Part shown: one piece after another, positions 32,388-43,500 of the stretch
Numbering within the stretch: the first letter of the stretch is position 1
How the letters are laid out: each line of letters opens with the position of its first letter
Origin: Obscuribacter phosphatis_A
GTDB taxonomy: Bacteria > Cyanobacteriota > Vampirovibrionia > Obscuribacterales > Obscuribacteraceae
Reading direction: 5' to 3'
DNA: 64,000 bases
Assembly (NCBI GenBank): GCA_017303615.1
Contig: JAFLCK010000023.1
Span: forward strand, 1-64,000
Translations under genes and position numbers: made by a program
The notes under the pieces: model-generated
What the model saw: the letters and a program-made list of their open reading frames with translations, nothing else
Told to the model about the DNA's origin: nothing
Databases searched by the model: none

Positions 32388-35300
32388 TCAAACTCTTTTA
32401 TTGCTGGTCGTCTCTAAGTGGCTTATGTTGCGGTGATATTCTTGCAGACTCTTCACGGCAAAGCTTGAATTGCCGCCCTGCAGAGCTGTAATGCCGGCGG
32501 TTACTGCCTTGGCGCCCGAGACCGTGGTCACCACAGGCACGTTGTAATTGATCGCCGCCCGCCTAATAAGCTGGTCATCGTCTCTGGCTGTTCGTCCTGA
32601 GGGTATGTTGACTACCAGCTGAATTTCGCCGTTTTTAATGCGGTCAACCAGGTTGGGGCGACCTTCTGAGACTTTGTTGGTCAAAAGGCAGGGAATGCCC
32701 GCTTCTCTAATCACCTGGGCGGTGCCCCTGGTGGCAATGAGCTCAAAGCCCATCTGATACAGGTTTTGCGCTATCGGAATGGTTTCTTGTTTGTGTGTAT
32801 CGGAAACGCTGACAAAGACTCGTCCTTTGGTGGGCAAACCATGCCCGGCGGCCAGCTGCGCTTTGGCAAAGGCTAGACCAAACTGACTGGCTACCCCCAT
32901 GACTTCTCCGGTCGATCTCATTTCAGGACCAAGCGAAATCACCGATCCTGAGAAGCGTTTGAAAGGAATGACCACCGACTTGACCGAAACATGCGGCGGT
33001 AAAAGTCTTGGCTTGATGCCCAGTTCAGAGAGGGTCTTGCCGACCATGACCGACGCCGCCACCCTTGCCCAGGGCACGCCGGTGGCCTTTGAAACAAAGG
33101 GGATGGTGCGAGAGGCGCGGGGATTGACCTCTAAAATATAGAGTTCTTCGTCTTTTACGGCGAACTGAATATTCATCAGACCGATGACCTTGAGCTTGTC
33201 GGCCAGCTCAGTGACGGCTTTTCTAATTTCTTCAATGATTTTGAATGGAATATTTTGGCTGGGCAAGACGCAGGTGCTGTCGCCCGAGTGAATTCCTGCT
33301 TGTTCGATATGTTCCATAATGCCGGCGATGACTGTGGCTCTGCCGTCTGAAATAGCGTCAACATCTATCTCGACAGCATTTTCAAGAAACTCATCGATAA
33401 GCACATGCATGTCGCCGCGGGCAAAGCCTTCACTTAACCAACGTTCCAGATCTTCTTGCGAATAAACGATGGACATGGCTCTGCCGCCCAGCACATAGCT
33501 TGGTCTGACCATAACCGGATAGCCGATTTTAGAAGCCAGTTCGATAGCTTCAGCGGCACTTCTGGCGATGGCTCCTTCAGGCTGCTTTAGTCCCAAAGTC
33601 TTGATTAACTCACCAAATCTTTCGCGGTCTTCGGCCATGTCGATACTCTCGGGGCTGGTGCCGAGTATCTTATAGCCTCTGCTTTCCAGTCCCTTAGCTA
33701 GTTTCAGAGGCGTCTGCCCGCCCAGTTGCACAATAATGCCTTCGGGTTTTTCAATTTCAGCGATATTCGAAACATCTTCCAAAGTGAGGGGCTCGAAATA
33801 AAGCCTGTCAGAGACGTCATAGTCGGTGGAGACTGTCTCTGGGTTAGAGTTGACCATCACTGCTTCAAAGCCCAAGTCGCGCAAGGCGAGGCTGGCATGT
33901 ACACAGCAATAGTCAAATTCGATACCCTGACCGATGCGGTTTGGACCGCCTCCCAAAATGAGCACGCGCGGCTTAACCGCTTCGAACATTTCGCTTTCAT
34001 TTTCATAGGTCGAATACATATAAGGCGTAAAAGCTTGAAACTCAGCCGAACAAGTGTCGATCATCTTATAGCCTGGCACCACATTTAGTGCGCGGCGGTG
34101 CTGCCAGACCTCGGCTTCCGATACACCCATAATGCGGGCCAATTGTTCGTCGCCATAGCCCATACGCTTAAGCTTGAGCAAAATTTCGCGGTCCAGGTCT
34201 TCCAGACTAAGACCGACTTCTTTCAATTCTTCGGTGGTCTCGAAAATTTCAGCCAGGTTGTCGATAAACCAGGGGTCGATATCGGTCAGTTCAATTATTT
34301 CAGCCGGTGAAATACCCGCCGAAAGGGCGCCGTAGATATCGGTGATGCGGTGATGCGAGGGCAGCGAGAGACGGCGGCGCCATTCCCAAAAGTCGGCTTT
34401 GCTTCTTGCTTCCACCTGGGCAAAGCCGGTCAGCCCCACTTCCATGCCGCGCAGAGCTTTCTGAAAAGATTCCTGGAAAGTGCGACCGATAGCCATGACT
34501 TCGCCCACCGACTTCATCTGGGTGGTGAGGGTGGTGTCGGCACCGCGGAACTTTTCAAAGTTGAAGCGGGGTATTTTGGTGACCACATAGTCTAGAGTGG
34601 GTTCAAAAGCTGCTTTGGTTTCGCGGGTAATATCGTTGGCAATTTCATCGAGAGTAAGACCAATGGCTAGCTTGGCTGCGATTTTGGCAATCGGATAGCC
34701 GGTGGCTTTACTGGCCAGGGCAGAAGAGCGCGAGACGCGCGGATTCATCTCGATAACGACGATGCGGCCATCTTGGGGATTGATGCCGAACTGAATGTTG
34801 GAGCCGCCGGTGTCGACGCCGATAGCGCGAATGACTTTGATGGCGGCGTCTCTTAGTCTTTGGTATTCCTTGTCGGTGACTGTCTGCAAGGGGGCGACAG
34901 TGATCGAATCGCCGGTATGCACCCCCATCGGGTCTAAGTTTTCGATGGCGCAGATAATTACCACATTGTCGAGGCGGTCGCGCATAACTTCCAATTCGAG
35001 TTCTTTCCAGCCAAGTACGCTTTCTTCCAACAAAATCTCACTGACCGGTGAGGCCGCCAGTCCCTGACCGGCTATGTCGTCCAGTTCTTCCTGGTTGTAG
35101 GCGATGCCGCCGCCGGCTCCCCCCAGGGTAAAAGCCGGTCTGATGATTATGGGAAAACCAATGCGCTGTCCTACTTCTCTAGCTTCTGAAGCATTGCGGG
35201 CAATGCCCGAATTGGGCACCGAAAGCCCAATTTCAAGCATTTTTTCTTTAAAAAGATCACGGTCTTCGGCTAACTTAATTGCTTTCAGCTTGGCGCCGAT

Positions 35301-35645
35301 TAGTTCGACGCCAAATTCGTCCAAGACTCCGCTTTCAGCTAGTTCCACCGCCACATTCAGACTGGTTTGCCCACCCATGGTCGGCAAGAGAGCCTGGGGT
35401 CTCTCCAGGGCGATAACTTCTCTCACCACCGAGGCTGTGACAGGCTCGACATAGGTGCGGTCGGCCACTTCGGGATCGGTCATGATTGTGGCCGGATTTG
35501 AATTGACCAGTACAACTTCATAGCCTTCGTCTTTTAAGGCTTTGCAGGCTTGAGAGCCGGAATAGTCAAATTCACATGCCTGCCCGATGGTTATTGGTCC
35601 TGCTCCGAGAACAAGGATTTTTTCGATATCGGTTCGTTTGGGCAC
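32388..35645 (-). CDS. carB: Carbamoyl-phosphate synthase large subunit
   Basis: 1085 residues, the usual length. It makes carbamoyl phosphate from bicarbonate, ATP and ammonia supplied by the small subunit CarA, for arginine and pyrimidine synthesis. The duplicated ATP-grasp architecture is clear: VLGAGPITIGQACEFDYSG near the N terminus and LILGGGPNRIGQGIEFDY near residue 560. The oligomerisation domain lies between them and an MGS-like allosteric domain (about 940-1060) at the C terminus. carA is not in this window. The gene is divergent from the hydrolase gene at 35785. Confidence 0.97.
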   Translation of the reverse strand: MPKRTDIEKILVLGAGPITIGQACEFDYSGSQACKALKDEGYEVVLVNSNPATIMTDPEVADRTYVEPVTASVVREVIALERPQALLPTMGGQTSLNVAVELAESGVLDEFGVELIGAKLKAIKLAEDRDLFKEKMLEIGLSVPNSGIARNASEAREVGQRIGFPIIIRPAFTLGGAGGGIAYNQEELDDIAGQGLAASPVSEILLEESVLGWKELELEVMRDRLDNVVIICAIENLDPMGVHTGDSITVAPLQTVTDKEYQRLRDAAIKVIRAIGVDTGGSNIQFGINPQDGRIVVIEMNPRVSRSSALASKATGYPIAKIAAKLAIGLTLDEIANDITRETKAAFEPTLDYVVTKIPRFNFEKFRGADTTLTTQMKSVGEVMAIGRTFQESFQKALRGMEVGLTGFAQVEARSKADFWEWRRRLSLPSHHRITDIYGALSAGISPAEIIELTDIDPWFIDNLAEIFETTEELKEVGLSLEDLDREILLKLKRMGYGDEQLARIMGVSEAEVWQHRRALNVVPGYKMIDTCSAEFQAFTPYMYSTYENESEMFEAVKPRVLILGGGPNRIGQGIEFDYCCVHASLALRDLGFEAVMVNSNPETVSTDYDVSDRLYFEPLTLEDVSNIAEIEKPEGIIVQLGGQTPLKLAKGLESRGYKILGTSPESIDMAEDRERFGELIKTLGLKQPEGAIARSAAEAIELASKIGYPVMVRPSYVLGGRAMSIVYSQEDLERWLSEGFARGDMHVLIDEFLENAVEIDVDAISDGRATVIAGIMEHIEQAGIHSGDSTCVLPSQNIPFKIIEEIRKAVTELADKLKVIGLMNIQFAVKDEELYILEVNPRASRTIPFVSKATGVPWARVAASVMVGKTLSELGIKPRLLPPHVSVKSVVIPFKRFSGSVISLGPEMRSTGEVMGVASQFGLAFAKAQLAAGHGLPTKGRVFVSVSDTHKQETIPIAQNLYQMGFELIATRGTAQVIREAGIPCLLTNKVSEGRPNLVDRIKNGEIQLVVNIPSGRTARDDDQLIRRAAINYNVPVVTTVSGAKAVTAGITALQGGNSSFAVKSLQEYHRNISHLETTSNKRV

Positions 35646-35784
35646 GGTTTTAATCCTCAGATTTAATTTGACTGGTCCAGAAAGTGCGTTTCAAAGGTAC
35701 TTACTTCTTGGTACATAAGCTTCAGTGAAATAAATATTCGTCCACGCTCTTCGCAGCTACTAGCCTAACGACCCAGGGGGAAAG

Positions 35785-36825
35785 ATGTCGTTAAGTTCCT
35801 TTCCATTTGTCGATAATGTCATAAAAATTGGAAAAGGGCTGCTTCTTACAACTGCCCTTGCTGCCTCTGCCGCTGGTTTTTGTACTTTTAGCTTGGCTCA
35901 AAGTGCCGAGGCTGTGCCTGTTCGTGAAGACGAGCCGGTGAAAACCCTCGATTTCTTGCCGAAGCGACCGGTTTCGATGTGGAAAGACGATGAAATCGCC
36001 ACCCGCGGAATAGTCGTAGCCGTTCATGGGCTGGTCATGCATGGTCGGGTCTATGACACCATGGCTCGCGAACTGGCATCGCAGGGCATGCTGGTTTTTG
36101 CACCAGATCTGCGGGGTTATGGTCGTTGGACCGCCGCAGGCAACGATGAAAAGTCTAAGGTCGAAGCTAAAGTTGCCTATGAACGCAGCTTTGAAGACCT
36201 AAAAGAGTTGGTGACTGTGCTGAGAAGTCAGTATCCCGACCTGCCAATTTATATGGTGGGTGAAAGTATGGGAGCCGGCATGAGCATCCGCATCGCCGCT
36301 GCTTTGCCCGACAAAGTAGATGGTCTGGTTCTCTCCAGTCCGGCGATTAAAAGGCGCTTTTATCTAGAACCCGAAATGGTCAAAGATTTGGCTCATCTGG
36401 TGGCCAATCCCATGGGCGAAGTCAACCTTGTTCCTTATATAAAGAAATTTGCCTCGGAAGACCCGGTCATCGCCGATGAAGCTTTGCAGGACCCCTTTGT
36501 GCGCAAGCATCTTAACTGTCTTGATTTGCTCAATACGGCATCTTATATCAAAGGCAATATCAACCATGTCTCGCAAGTGCCTGCCGATATGCCGGTGCTG
36601 ATTATTCAGGGTGATAAAGACCGCATGTTGCGCTGCGAAGCCGTTAAGTCATTGATGAGCCGTCTGAAAAGCCGCGACACCACCATGTGTTGGCTCAAGG
36701 GTAAGGGCCATGTCTTGATTGAGACTTCGCATATCGAGCCAAGCACCATGACCACAATCAAGAGCTGGCTGAACGACCATGTGGCGCCTTCGGCACAGAG
36801 CCGCAACTTGCTCAGTTCAAACTAA
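35785..36825 (+). CDS. Alpha/beta hydrolase, monoacylglycerol lipase-like, exported
   Basis: 346 residues. The N terminus has a hydrophobic segment (about 19-38, LLLTTALAASAAGFCTFSL) that can be a signal peptide or anchor. The rest is an alpha/beta hydrolase of the serine-aminopeptidase-S33/monoacylglycerol-lipase type: VAVHGLVMHG (oxyanion region), GESMGAG with the nucleophile Ser161, Asp279 in QGDKDRM and His309 in KGKGHVLIET. The triad is complete. The likely substrate is a lipid ester, but it is not determined by sequence. Its 3' end overlaps the convergent gamma-carbonic-anhydrase-like gene by 9 bp. Confidence 0.85.
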   Translation: MSLSSFPFVDNVIKIGKGLLLTTALAASAAGFCTFSLAQSAEAVPVREDEPVKTLDFLPKRPVSMWKDDEIATRGIVVAVHGLVMHGRVYDTMARELASQGMLVFAPDLRGYGRWTAAGNDEKSKVEAKVAYERSFEDLKELVTVLRSQYPDLPIYMVGESMGAGMSIRIAAALPDKVDGLVLSSPAIKRRFYLEPEMVKDLAHLVANPMGEVNLVPYIKKFASEDPVIADEALQDPFVRKHLNCLDLLNTASYIKGNINHVSQVPADMPVLIIQGDKDRMLRCEAVKSLMSRLKSRDTTMCWLKGKGHVLIETSHIEPSTMTTIKSWLNDHVAPSAQSRNLLSSN

Positions 36826-37335
36826 ATCGAGGTTTTTGGCAAAGTCTCTGGCATTGCTCACATAGCTTTGCCAGGTGAGAGCTATCAATGCCGTCTCCTC
36901 TTCTTTCACGCCCCGCATCACCTTGCCCGGTGCGCCCATGACCATGGAAGCGGGCGGCACCACGGTGCCGGGCGCGACAACGCTGCCTGCAGCAACAATA
37001 GAACCTTTACCGATGACCGCCCCATCGAGCACAATGGCACCCATGCCTATCAGACAATCGTCTTCCACATGGCAGCCGTGCAAAATGGCGCCATGCCCCA
37101 CTGTCACTCTTTCGCTTATTGAAAGTGAGTGCCTTTGGGTGACATGCAAAATGGCACCATCTTGAATATTGCTCGACTGTCCTATCGAAATTGAGTTGAT
37201 GTCGCCCCTGACAACACACGAAAACCAAATGCTCGCCTCTTGGCGCACAATTACCTTACCGATGACAACGGCATTGGGGGCAATATAGACTCCTTCTTCC
37301 AAAAGAGGTTTGACGCCATGCAGTTGATAAATCAC
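36817..37335 (-). CDS. Gamma-carbonic-anhydrase-like hexapeptide-repeat protein
   Basis: 172 residues, a left-handed beta-helix protein of the YrdA/PaaY/CaiE group. Three histidines match the zinc site: His64 (AILHV), His81 and His86 (GHGAILHG). The Arg-Asp pair VVRGD (42-45) is also present. Some members have carbonic anhydrase activity and others have no known substrate. The start is a GTG at 37335 with GAGGAG 5 bases upstream. It ends inside the 3' end of the convergent hydrolase gene. Confidence 0.88.
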   Translation of the reverse strand: MIYQLHGVKPLLEEGVYIAPNAVVIGKVIVRQEASIWFSCVVRGDINSISIGQSSNIQDGAILHVTQRHSLSISERVTVGHGAILHGCHVEDDCLIGMGAIVLDGAVIGKGSIVAAGSVVAPGTVVPPASMVMGAPGKVMRGVKEEETALIALTWQSYVSNARDFAKNLDLV

Positions 37336-37588
37336 TGATTCTCCTCAAGCTCAATTTTCTTGAACTGTAACTCTCTGTTAAGCGTTTCTGCGGTGGTCCA
37401 GCAAGAAGACCTCAGTTGCAGCCTTCTTATCAGGCAGCTAGCATTATCGTATACAGGCTTCAAGGCTTTACTAACTATATTGAATGTCAAGCTGTTAATA
37501 TTCCTTTGGCGGCCCGTTTTTAGCATGCCGACTCCAGATGCATTCAGTGGAATGAATTGGGGGAGGTTGGTACGAGGATTTTTTTACT

Positions 37589-37891
37589 ATGCCGGTTTTC
37601 GAACAGCCGATGCGCAAGCTACTGGGAACACTTTCTCCCACAATTTCATGGCTCAACGAGAGAGGCACCGTAGACGTTTCTTCCGTACCGGAAGCACATA
37701 TGGATGCCATAAAGCAGCTGGAAAAGATTGGTATTGTGCACAAGCGCAACAATCGCAGCTACGAACTGCAAAAAATTAGACTGAAAAAACTGCTCGGCAA
37801 TCTCGGTATCGAGAGTCTGGCTGTAGCTACTGACTATCCTCAAGTTGCTGCTGCTCCCGCAGGCGCTGAGACCATCACCGAACTCAACTAA
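37589..37891 (+). CDS. Small hypothetical protein, possibly winged-helix
   Basis: 100 residues. It has short helices and a segment HMDAIKQLEKIGIVHKRNNRSYELQ (split: HMDAIKQLEKIGIV then HKRNNRSYELQ). This reads like the recognition helix and wing of a winged-helix domain, but the match is weak. GAGG (37571-37574) lies upstream of the ATG at some distance. mutS2 begins 27 bp downstream, so the two may be cotranscribed. The 253 bp before it (37336-37588) contain no recognisable gene or RNA. Confidence 0.55.
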   Translation: MPVFEQPMRKLLGTLSPTISWLNERGTVDVSSVPEAHMDAIKQLEKIGIVHKRNNRSYELQKIRLKKLLGNLGIESLAVATDYPQVAAAPAGAETITELN

Positions 37892-37918
37892 ACTCCGTAT
37901 CATTGCCATAGTCGAGAA

Positions 37919-40348
37919 TTGTCAGTCGAAAGTATAGAAAAGCGCAGCCTCAAGTCTCTTGAATGGGACAAGCTGGTAAGCGAACTTTCTTTACTGGCGC
38001 AAACTTTAGAAGGACGGGCACGTCTATCGGCTTTGCGTCCCGAACTGGGCAGGCAACACTTAGATATAGCTAGGCTGAGACTTTCTGAAAGTCAGGAAGC
38101 CGCTTATTTGGTAGCTGCTAAGGGCGAGCCCGATTTATCTTCACTCGAAGTAGACTGGGCATCATTAGAAAAGCTTGCCATCGGGGCGACACTTGGTACC
38201 CATGAACTTCTCAGCATGCGTCGTCTCCTCTCGGTTTCGCGTAGAACAAGAAATTCTCTTTTGCTTCTAGAAAAGCCTAGTTTTCCTTTGCTCCATCGCA
38301 AAGGAGAATTGCTCATTTCTCGACCCAATGTTGAAAAAGAGATTGAACTGGCCATCGAAGACGATGGATCGGTGAAAGACACCGCCTCAAGCTTGCTTTC
38401 GCGCCTCAGGCAAGATGCCCGCAAGCTGGAAGACCGGGTCAAAGAAGAATTGCGCAATATCATTCATAAACTTGCCGGCAGCAAGGTTTTAACCGACGAA
38501 CTCTATACAGTCAGACATGGCCGATTCGTCTTGCCGGTCAATTCATCAATGCGCTATCAAATAGAAGGCGTGGTGCACGATGCCTCGTCAACCGGTCTGA
38601 CGGTTTATGTCGAGCCGCTTTCAGTGATGGAGCTATCTAACTTGATTAGGCTCAAAGGCACTGAAATTGAAGCTGAAATTGAACGCATTCTAGACAGCCT
38701 TTCGCGCGAGCTTTTGCCCTATGCGGCTGAACTTAAGGCAAGCTATGAAGTGCTTATAGACTTAGATTGCATCTTTGCTAGGGGCAGGCTGGCCCATCTT
38801 ACTAATGCCAACATGCCTGAACTGACCGAAGAGCGCTCTTTGATGTTGAAAGAGGCCAGACATCCACTTTTGATGCTGCGCGGTGAAGCTAAGTCGGTAA
38901 TCGGCAACGACGTCATTCTGGAAGACGGTAAACGCGCTCTTTTAATCACCGGTCCAAACACCGGCGGCAAAACTGTCTTTATAAAAACAGTCGGGCTCTG
39001 TGCCCTGATGGTGCGGGCTGGTTTAATTCCACCTGTGGGCAGAGGTTCGCGTCTCGGTTTGTTTGACCTGGTGGCGGCCGATATCGGTGATGAACAGTCG
39101 CTTGAGCAGAGTCTTTCCACTTTCTCGAGCCATATGAAAAACATCATTGAAATAGTCGAGGTTGCCGATACCGGATTATTGGTCTTGCTCGATGAAGTAG
39201 GTGCCGGTACAGACCCTAAGGAAGGCGCCGCTTTGTCTCAGGCAATCTTAGAAGAGTTGGAGGGGCGCCGCGCTACTTTTGTGGCCACAACCCACCTGGG
39301 CGCCCTCAAAGCTCTGGCTTTCGGCAACTCCACTTTCTTAAACGGCAGTTTCGAGTTTGATGAAGAGAATCTGCGACCTACTTATAGGTTGAGATTGGGC
39401 GTACCCGGCGAATCGAAAGCGATTGCCGTCGCTTCCAGATTAGGGCTGAATGAAAATCTCGTCGCCCGAGCTAAATCTCTCATGGGTGTCGATAGCGGCG
39501 TCGACTTGCTGATCAAAGACTTGACCGAGAAAATGGCGTCTTTGAGTGCCCTAGAAGAAGAGAACCTCAGACAAAATAGAGAGCTTGTCGCCCAGACCGA
39601 AAGTCTGTCTAAGCAAGAAGCGGAACTGAAGGGCTACAAAGAGAAATTGATGACCGAAGAGCGCAGTAAGCTGCTTTCTGAGTTTGAGGCGGCTAAGAAG
39701 TTAGTCTCTGAGACTGTCAAAGAGTTGCAGCGCAGCCCCTCTCTTAAGAAAGCCGAGAAAGCGCGACAAGATTTGGAAATTATCAAGTCGGAACTGAAAT
39801 GGAAAGACGAGGAGAACAAGCGCCTTAAGGCTCCTTTGCCCGACTTCAAACCGGGAGCGGCGGTGCGGCATCTGGCTCTCAATCAGATTGGCTCGATTTT
39901 GACCGTGGATGGAGAACAGCTGCTGATTCAACTGGGCAGTCTAAAAGTGAAGGCTCGCCCGGCTGAGATTGAAGCGGTGTCCGGCAGCAAGCTCAAGGAA
40001 CAGCGGCGCTCTTATAAGGGACGTAGTTCGCCGGCTCAGGTTTCGGCAAAGTTTTCAGGTCAGCTTAAAGATGTAAGTGAACCGATATCGGTTTTTGTAA
40101 GAACAGCAGTGAATACCCTCGATTTGAGGGGGAAGCGGGTCGATGAAGCCCTGCAACTCTCCGAATCTTTTATAGATAGCTGTGTGCTTGCCCGCATCAG
40201 TCCTTTTATGATCATCCATGGTCATGGCACCGGTGCTGTAAAGCAAGCCGTGCGCTCTTTGCTTTCGGAAGGGCGCTACAAAATCAAGTTTAGACCGGGT
40301 GAATTGTATGAAGGCGGCGACGGCGTCACTGTTATAGAAATTAATTGA
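37919..40348 (+). CDS. mutS2: MutS2 family ATPase/endonuclease
   Basis: 809 residues. MutS2 proteins lack the mismatch-recognition domains of MutS. They act against recombination intermediates and, in some bacteria, on collided ribosomes. The ATPase domain has GPNTGGKT (Walker A, 345-352), the STFSSHM motif and LLDEVGAGTDP (Walker B). A long coiled coil follows (about 540-640). The C-terminal Smr nuclease domain has DLRGKR (735-740) and HGHGTGAVK. The start is a TTG at 37919; no strong ribosome binding site is seen. Confidence 0.95.
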   Translation: MSVESIEKRSLKSLEWDKLVSELSLLAQTLEGRARLSALRPELGRQHLDIARLRLSESQEAAYLVAAKGEPDLSSLEVDWASLEKLAIGATLGTHELLSMRRLLSVSRRTRNSLLLLEKPSFPLLHRKGELLISRPNVEKEIELAIEDDGSVKDTASSLLSRLRQDARKLEDRVKEELRNIIHKLAGSKVLTDELYTVRHGRFVLPVNSSMRYQIEGVVHDASSTGLTVYVEPLSVMELSNLIRLKGTEIEAEIERILDSLSRELLPYAAELKASYEVLIDLDCIFARGRLAHLTNANMPELTEERSLMLKEARHPLLMLRGEAKSVIGNDVILEDGKRALLITGPNTGGKTVFIKTVGLCALMVRAGLIPPVGRGSRLGLFDLVAADIGDEQSLEQSLSTFSSHMKNIIEIVEVADTGLLVLLDEVGAGTDPKEGAALSQAILEELEGRRATFVATTHLGALKALAFGNSTFLNGSFEFDEENLRPTYRLRLGVPGESKAIAVASRLGLNENLVARAKSLMGVDSGVDLLIKDLTEKMASLSALEEENLRQNRELVAQTESLSKQEAELKGYKEKLMTEERSKLLSEFEAAKKLVSETVKELQRSPSLKKAEKARQDLEIIKSELKWKDEENKRLKAPLPDFKPGAAVRHLALNQIGSILTVDGEQLLIQLGSLKVKARPAEIEAVSGSKLKEQRRSYKGRSSPAQVSAKFSGQLKDVSEPISVFVRTAVNTLDLRGKRVDEALQLSESFIDSCVLARISPFMIIHGHGTGAVKQAVRSLLSEGRYKIKFRPGELYEGGDGVTVIEIN

Positions 40349-40508
40349 TGCCCTGTCCAAAAAAATTCAAACCGGTGTAGTAATGATTAAAAGTAAGGGA
40401 AACAACCCGCTTGACAACGCCGCTACGTAGTTTCCCCAGTTTCAAAGGCTATTGATGCTGGAATAAATTAATTAATGCGTTGGAAAGCATTTCTTGAGGT
40501 CTTAATAG

Positions 40509-43500
40509 ATGGCTGCATTAGACGGGTCGGGCGATAACAAAAAGAAAGAAGAGCCTAAACACGAGCCTAACTTCGACATAGTCAACGGCGCTCCAGAAAG
40601 GCGCAACGGACCAACCGGTTCGGGGCAGCCCGTGGATGCCAAAGGGACAGAGGCGCCCACCGGTGCAGTCAAGAAAGATGGCGACGTCACTGCACCGGCT
40701 AAACCCGCCGGGCAAGCCGGGGCCGATGCTAAAGCTCCAGATAAAGCGCCCGATAAGGCTCCCGAAAAAGCTCCAGACAAGGCCCCCGAGAAGGGACTTG
40801 ATAGAGGTCTGCAGCAGGCTCCCGAAAAAGTTAACCCGGTTGACCAGCTCAAGAAAGTCAACGACATATTAGACAAAGAGGTACCGGCCCTCAATAAAGC
40901 CGGTAAGCTCGATGAAGCCAAAGCCGCCTACGAGAAAGCTATTCGTGAAGCCGAGAAGGTCTCAAAGCAAGATATCGAAAAGGCTAAGCTTGAACTGGCC
41001 GAAGTGCAGAAAAAGCTCAAGACCGAAACTAATGTAGAAGAGAAAACCCGCCTCAAAGAAAAAGAGCGTGAACTCTTTAGTGTCTCGCGCATCAAAGATG
41101 CTGCTTATGGCAATATGGCTCTCTGGTATTACCGTCAGGGCAAAGCTGAAGACGGCAATACAAAACTATTGCAGGCTGCCGGTATTGACGAGGCAACCGC
41201 CAAGAAACATGCCAAGCTTGCCCCTGAAGACCTGCAGAAACTCGGTGAGACCGGTCTGCAATTGCAGAATGTCACTATCTTCGACGACATCCATTTCCAA
41301 CGCCAGATGAAACGTATCGAAGATTCTAACGGTGCTCCTCCTGATGCTTACTTTGTTTTGCACGATAAAGTGAGAGCTTTCAACGATGAGGCGGCCAAGA
41401 AAGCCATCGCCCAAGCTCAGGGCGACAAGCCAGCCGGTCCTGTCGACAAACCGGCAGGCACAGGCGACAAGCCCGCCGGCACTGGTGATAAACCAGCTGG
41501 TCCTGTTGATAAACCGGCCGAAGGCGGCGACAAACCGCAGACGGCTGCTAAACCCTATGATGCTAAATCAGTAGAAGACAGAGTGGTTGCCGGTGCCAAC
41601 TATCTTGATGCCCTAGGCAAGGCCACCGATGGCAGAAAGATTGATGATAACGGCAAGAAGCTTATGGATGACTCTATCAATGCCTTGGTAGAGATGAAAA
41701 ATCATTTCCAACCGGCTGCCGTCACCGCTGCTACCGAGCTAATTAAGCAAGTGGGCGAAGATAAGTTTGAAACTGTACTGGCCGCCAACAAAGTTTATAG
41801 ACAAGAAGCCGTCAAGGTGCAGTCTGATCCGGCTCTCTTGGCGATTATGCAAAAAGGACAATCGGAAAAGCCGGAAGAGCGTGAAGCTGCTCAAAAAGAA
41901 TTGGTCGAAAAGTTCCCCGCTTATGCTAAGGCCCAGCAAGATTACATTGCTTCGGTAGGCGGTGATCCTAAGAAAGCCTATGATGTCAACCTGCTCGCCA
42001 GCCCAATTCATTCATATAGGCAAGCCGCCGATATGGAACTGATGATGCGCACCCAGTACGGCAACGCCTTGGTGGCTGCCGACGATAAGACAGGTGCCGC
42101 CGCTCAAGTCAAGGCCATAACCGAATCTCTCGGTCCTCAAAAGGCTGAAGCTTTGGGTGCTCTATTGAAAGATCCCGAGCTTGGTCCGCAACTGAAGAAA
42201 CTTTACGAAGCCACCGGTAGTGATACCAGCGCAGTCGGTACTGCCGGCGATGGCGTGCCCGCCCTCGTTATCGATAAGTCTAAGCCGCTTGCCGAGCAGA
42301 TGAAAGACAAGCCGGTCGACCAGTTGGAAAACTTCATCAGAGCCGAGCAAGGTAAGGGCAACCTGACCATGCCGGAAGTGAAAGCTGCTTATGAAGAACT
42401 GATCAGACAGTTCGGCAGTCCTGAGTATCAAAAGGCCAACCGTGAGATTGTCGAAGGCAACCAGAAGATGCTCACCGAAGGCAAGAACGCCGAAGGTAAG
42501 CCACTCACTGAAGAAGAACGTTATAAGCTGCATGCTGAAAACTATCTCTCTTTCGTCAATATGCAGTACGGGGCCAATCTGCAGTTGCAGTACGCCAAAT
42601 ATCTCGGTGATTTCGGCCGCCGCGAGAAGATGGTTGAAATGGCTCTTGCCAAAGAACCTTATGAACCCGGCTCGGTGCAGAGATCTGCCACTGCCTTTGT
42701 AGAAGGCGGCGTCAATCAACTGGCCGATATGCAGAAATGGTCGCAGTCGGCGCTGAAAGCTGCTGATGGTCTGCCTTACGACCTGATGAAGAAAGAAATG
42801 CAGCTGCAAGGTCAGAGCATCGGCAAAGTCGGACCGTTCGAAGAGCAGCTTGCTGGTCTCAAGCTCTCTATGAACGGCGAGATCAAGCGCAACGATAAAG
42901 GCGAGCCCGAAATTTCATACGGCATGAAAGATCTTTCGGTGACCTACCGTCTAGAGTTGGCTCAGATTTATCTGAGACACGACATGATGAACCAGCTCGA
43001 TCTGCAAAAGACTAAGTCTCCAGCCACCCAGGTCAAGACTACCGATGAACTATACAAGCCGCAGGTAGCCGGGCAGATGGCTTCCGAAGCTTTGGCTATG
43101 TGGCAGAAGGAAAATCCAACTGTGCCGCACACCATGCTCAACCAGCTTGTGGCTTTTGGTGAAATGCACAATCCTCAAGCTTTCAAAGATGCTGCTCGTT
43201 TAGTGCGCGCTGATTCATCCAGCGGTACTGCCGATATGGCTTCTATGGCCGCAGCCTTTGTGCTCAACACCGGTGGCAAAATATTGCTTGCCAAATACGC
43301 CAAACTCAAGGGACCCGCTGCCGATCTCGGCGGTGATGCCATAGGTCTGGCTGGTGCTATCGGAGTGCGTTCTGCCGTTATGTACGGCATGACCGGCGAG
43401 GCTGAAAACTTCAGAGATACTCTGGTCCACGGCACCGCCTCGGCGGCCATGGTCTCCGGCTTCAAATATGGTTCGCGTCTCTTCGGTACTTCTTACCGCA

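Noticed and set aside
37360..37779. A 139-codon plus-strand frame in the gap before the small gene at 37589
   Set aside because: It overlaps the better-supported gene at 37589 in another frame, has no ribosome binding site, and its composition is unlike the neighbouring genes.
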